DNA from: DASRDS01 sp035652495 | GTDB taxonomy: Bacteria > Gemmatimonadota > Gemmatimonadetes > Gemmatimonadales > Gemmatimonadaceae | Assembly (NCBI GenBank): GCA_035652495.1 | Contig: DASRDS010000404.1 | Span: 1 to 41,337, forward strand | DNA: 41,337 bases | Direction: 5' to 3' | Shown: positions 39,630-41,337 of the stretch, in pieces | Position numbering within the stretch: position 1 is the first letter of the stretch | Layout of the letters: each line of letters begins with the position of its first letter | Made by a program: the position numbers and the translations under genes | Notes under the pieces: generated by a model | What the model was told of the DNA's origin: nothing | Seen by the model: the letters and a program-made list of their open reading frames with translations, nothing else | Databases searched by the model: none

Positions 39630-40826
39630 ATGGCGCGAACAAAGAGAAAGCAAGCATGGAGTTATTCGGCTGGGCACTATGGCCGAAACCGTGTGCGTGT
39701 GTTCGAGCGAGCGGAACGTGGCGACGTGATGTTGCAGTACGTCGAACGCGACGAAAGCGGAGCACAGAGGCCCAAGCGCGTGTCGCTGGGCCAATGCACA
39801 CGAGAAGTGGCCAGAGCGAAGGCAGACGAGGTCGCCGCGCGATTTCTGAGCGCGCCGGTCGAGTCAAAGCCAGAGGCGGTCACGTTGCAGGTGCTGTTTG
39901 ACATCTACGGACGGGAAGTCAGCCCACAGAAGGGCGACAGCAAGCGCCGGCATGACGAGCGCTGCGCGAGGATGTTCTTGCGTTTCCTCGGAGCCGGTCG
40001 CGATCCACGTACTTTATCCCGGCGTGAGTGGGATCGGTTCATTGCCGACCGACGCCGCGGAGCGATTGCGCCAACGAAATCGGGGAAGGGTAGGGCCGTA
40101 GCCGATCGAGTGATCGGTTACGATCTCTGCTTTCTCCGTGCGGTTCTGAACTGGGCTACAATGGCCAGTGACGATCGCGGTGGCGTCCTGTTGGAACGCA
40201 ACCCGCTCAAAGGACTCACGCTGCCGACTGAGGATAGCCCGGTGCGCTCGGTGCTCACCGCGGAGCAGTACGAGGCATTACGCTCAGCTGCACGCAACTT
40301 GGGCCTGAACGCGGAGCTCATGCTGACCCTAGTGCACGAGACAGGACACAGGGTCGGATCGGTGATAAAGCTCCGCTGGTCAGATATCGATATTGATCGC
40401 GGCATGATCCGGTGGCGCGCTGAGAATGACAAGATCGGATTTGCGCATGAGACTCCGTTGTCTGACGAAGCGGTCGAGTTACTATCTCGAGCGCAACGGG
40501 CGCAAGCGGCAATCGGAGACACATGGGTGTTCGCATCGCCAGCCGATGCGACAAAGCCGTGCTCCAGGCATCTGGCGCGCGACCTTTTCGAACGACTGCG
40601 CGATCGTGCGCAGCTGCCGAAAGGCCAGCGTTACGGCTGGCACTCACTCAGGCGAAAGTTTGCGAGCGAGCTGAAGGCGATACCACTAAAAGATCTCGCG
40701 CACCTGGGCGGCTGGAAGGATCCAGCTACGATCTTGAAGTGCTACCAGAAGCCCGACGAAGCGACGCAACGCGCTGCGTTAGCGCAAAGACAAACGCTGC
40801 GCGCCGGTGGCCTCGTACGTCGCTAG
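39630..40826 (+). CDS. Tyrosine recombinase (integrase) of the element
   Basis: The 398-residue integrase has an N-terminal arm-binding part (residues 1-85), a core-binding SAM-like domain (about 90-190) and the catalytic domain from 205. Visible active residues are Arg241 (ETGHRVGS), His338 and Arg341 (GWHSLRRKF), the histidine of LAHLGGW and the nucleophile Tyr372 (LKCYQK). All are present, so it should be active. It is next to the tRNA-Ile gene it uses, with the stop about 100 bases from the attachment site, and directly followed by two ATTTGACACCA repeats. A GGAG lies ahead of its ATG. Confidence 0.93.
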   Translation: MARTKRKQAWSYSAGHYGRNRVRVFERAERGDVMLQYVERDESGAQRPKRVSLGQCTREVARAKADEVAARFLSAPVESKPEAVTLQVLFDIYGREVSPQKGDSKRRHDERCARMFLRFLGAGRDPRTLSRREWDRFIADRRRGAIAPTKSGKGRAVADRVIGYDLCFLRAVLNWATMASDDRGGVLLERNPLKGLTLPTEDSPVRSVLTAEQYEALRSAARNLGLNAELMLTLVHETGHRVGSVIKLRWSDIDIDRGMIRWRAENDKIGFAHETPLSDEAVELLSRAQRAQAAIGDTWVFASPADATKPCSRHLARDLFERLRDRAQLPKGQRYGWHSLRRKFASELKAIPLKDLAHLGGWKDPATILKCYQKPDEATQRAALAQRQTLRAGGLVRR

Positions 40827-40827
40827 G

Positions 40828-40853
40828 CAATTTGACACCAGATTTGACACCAA
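40828..40853 (+). repeat. Tandem ATTTGACACCA repeats after the integrase gene
   Basis: Core copies at 40830-40840 and 40842-40852, 12 bases apart, in the same orientation as the copy near the other end of the element (30689-30699). Good candidates for arm-type binding sites of the integrase. Confidence 0.5.
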
Positions 40854-40878
40854 CAGCCTGAGCGACCAAAAAACAAAA

Positions 40879-40908
40879 CCTCGCAAAGCGTAGTAACGCT
40901 AAGCGAGG
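40879..40908 (-). terminator. Terminator of tRNA-Ile supplied by the element
   Basis: Arms 40879-40891 and 40896-40908 (13 bases, two adjacent mismatches) around the loop AGTA. On the minus strand TTTTGTTTTTTGG follows, a good intrinsic terminator for the tRNA; on the plus strand it may also end the integrase mRNA. It lies at the same distance from the att repeat as the displaced hairpin at 30494-30523, with a similar outer stem (CCTCGC/GCGAGG) but a different inner part. Confidence 0.65.
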
Positions 40909-40922
40909 TATTGAGTTTTGAG

Positions 40923-40999
<77 letters not shown>

Positions 41000-41038
41000 C
41001 GATGCCATGGGAGCAGAGAAAAGTAGCGGGGGCGCCCG

Positions 41039-41337
41039 TTACACGCCACCGGCGAGGATTCGCTTGATCTGCTCAATGTGATTGCGATCGTGTCCCGCCA
41101 TATGCGCGGCGAGTGAGCGCACTGTGATCGGGCCGCGCTCGGCGTGATTGCCGGAGCGCTCCCACTCGGCGGCGGTGAGACGCGACAGTAGAGCGTCGTT
41201 CGCTAGGCGCAGGAGGCGGTACATGTCGAGCGCGTCGCGCGAGGTCCAGGAGGAGTAGTCGCCGAGGCGAGACCAGAGCTCTTGGTCGAAGCCTAAGAGA
41301 GGGAGGCCGTCGTGCTCGATCATCTGGCGATAGCGCC
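41039..41337 (-). CDS. DinB-family protein, 5' end outside the window
   Basis: The visible C-terminal part of about 99 residues has the DinB/DUF664-like pattern: YRQMIEHDGLPLLGF, then AAEWERSGNHAERGPITVRS and AHMAGHDRNHIEQIKRIL, in which HxxNH-type histidines would bind a metal. The frame is open to the last base of the window, so the start lies outside it. Members of this four-helix family include thiol-dependent enzymes and proteins of unknown role. It lies just upstream of the tRNA gene on the same strand. Confidence 0.75.
   Translation of the reverse strand, partial: RYRQMIEHDGLPLLGFDQELWSRLGDYSSWTSRDALDMYRLLRLANDALLSRLTAAEWERSGNHAERGPITVRSLAAHMAGHDRNHIEQIKRILAGGV

Overview
The window looks like a high-GC soil bacterium, most likely of the phylum Gemmatimonadota. 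This rests on protein style, not on a marker gene: a Ser/Thr kinase that opens with the Gemmatimonas-like glycine loop and continues into a membrane segment, a TolB-like domain and TPRs; a SARP-type regulator fused to a kinase fold; many small secreted DUF proteins; and short or absent 5' leaders.

Positions 1-8660 are one tightly coupled plus-strand operon for (galacto)mannan use. It encodes a Na+/sugar symporter, a GH130 mannosylglucose phosphorylase, a cellobiose 2-epimerase-type AGE protein, a tandem two-domain GH26 mannanase, the stump of a deleted GH3 enzyme, a GH27 alpha-galactosidase and an aldo/keto reductase. Most junctions are 4-base ATGA overlaps. The set fits the known route mannan -> mannobiose -> mannosylglucose -> mannose-1-phosphate + glucose.

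Positions 8700-30500 are mixed chromosome. A minus-strand operon (13761 to 9076) holds a membrane-anchored hydrolase, a SARP/pseudokinase fusion and an active receptor-like kinase. Next come small XRE regulators, a TPR protein, a threonine dehydratase-like and an aminotransferase-like gene, small secreted proteins, a divergent ArsR/AlkZ-like versus DUF899 pair sharing a 25-bp intergenic palindrome, DUF2911, YbjQ-like, acyltransferase, lipoprotein, hydrolase and RibD-like genes. Positions 28185-30187 are decaying: a frameshifted Hcp, a deleted membrane-protein copy and a frameshifted DUF4258 beside DUF2283.

Positions 30538-40970 are an integrative and mobilizable element of about 10.4 kb in the 3' part of tRNA-Ile(GAT). 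It is bounded by 48-bp direct repeats. It has a tyrosine integrase next to the tRNA, a probable excisionase, a MobA-type relaxase, a MobC-type protein and an 800-bp non-coding stretch that may hold oriT. Its cargo is a beta-propeller protein, a four-helix membrane protein, a BrnT-like toxin with antitoxin, a membrane-anchored protein, a two-gene unit with a HEPN RNase-like motif, and an XRE regulator with a divergent small gene. The element seems to bring its own terminator for the tRNA it occupies. A DinB-family gene runs off the right edge.

Across the window, at least nine starts have a TANNNT box 6-8 bases before the ATG, the layout expected for leaderless mRNAs. The best candidates for something undescribed are the HEPN two-gene cargo, the SARP-pseudokinase/kinase operon and the paired leaderless divergent promoters.
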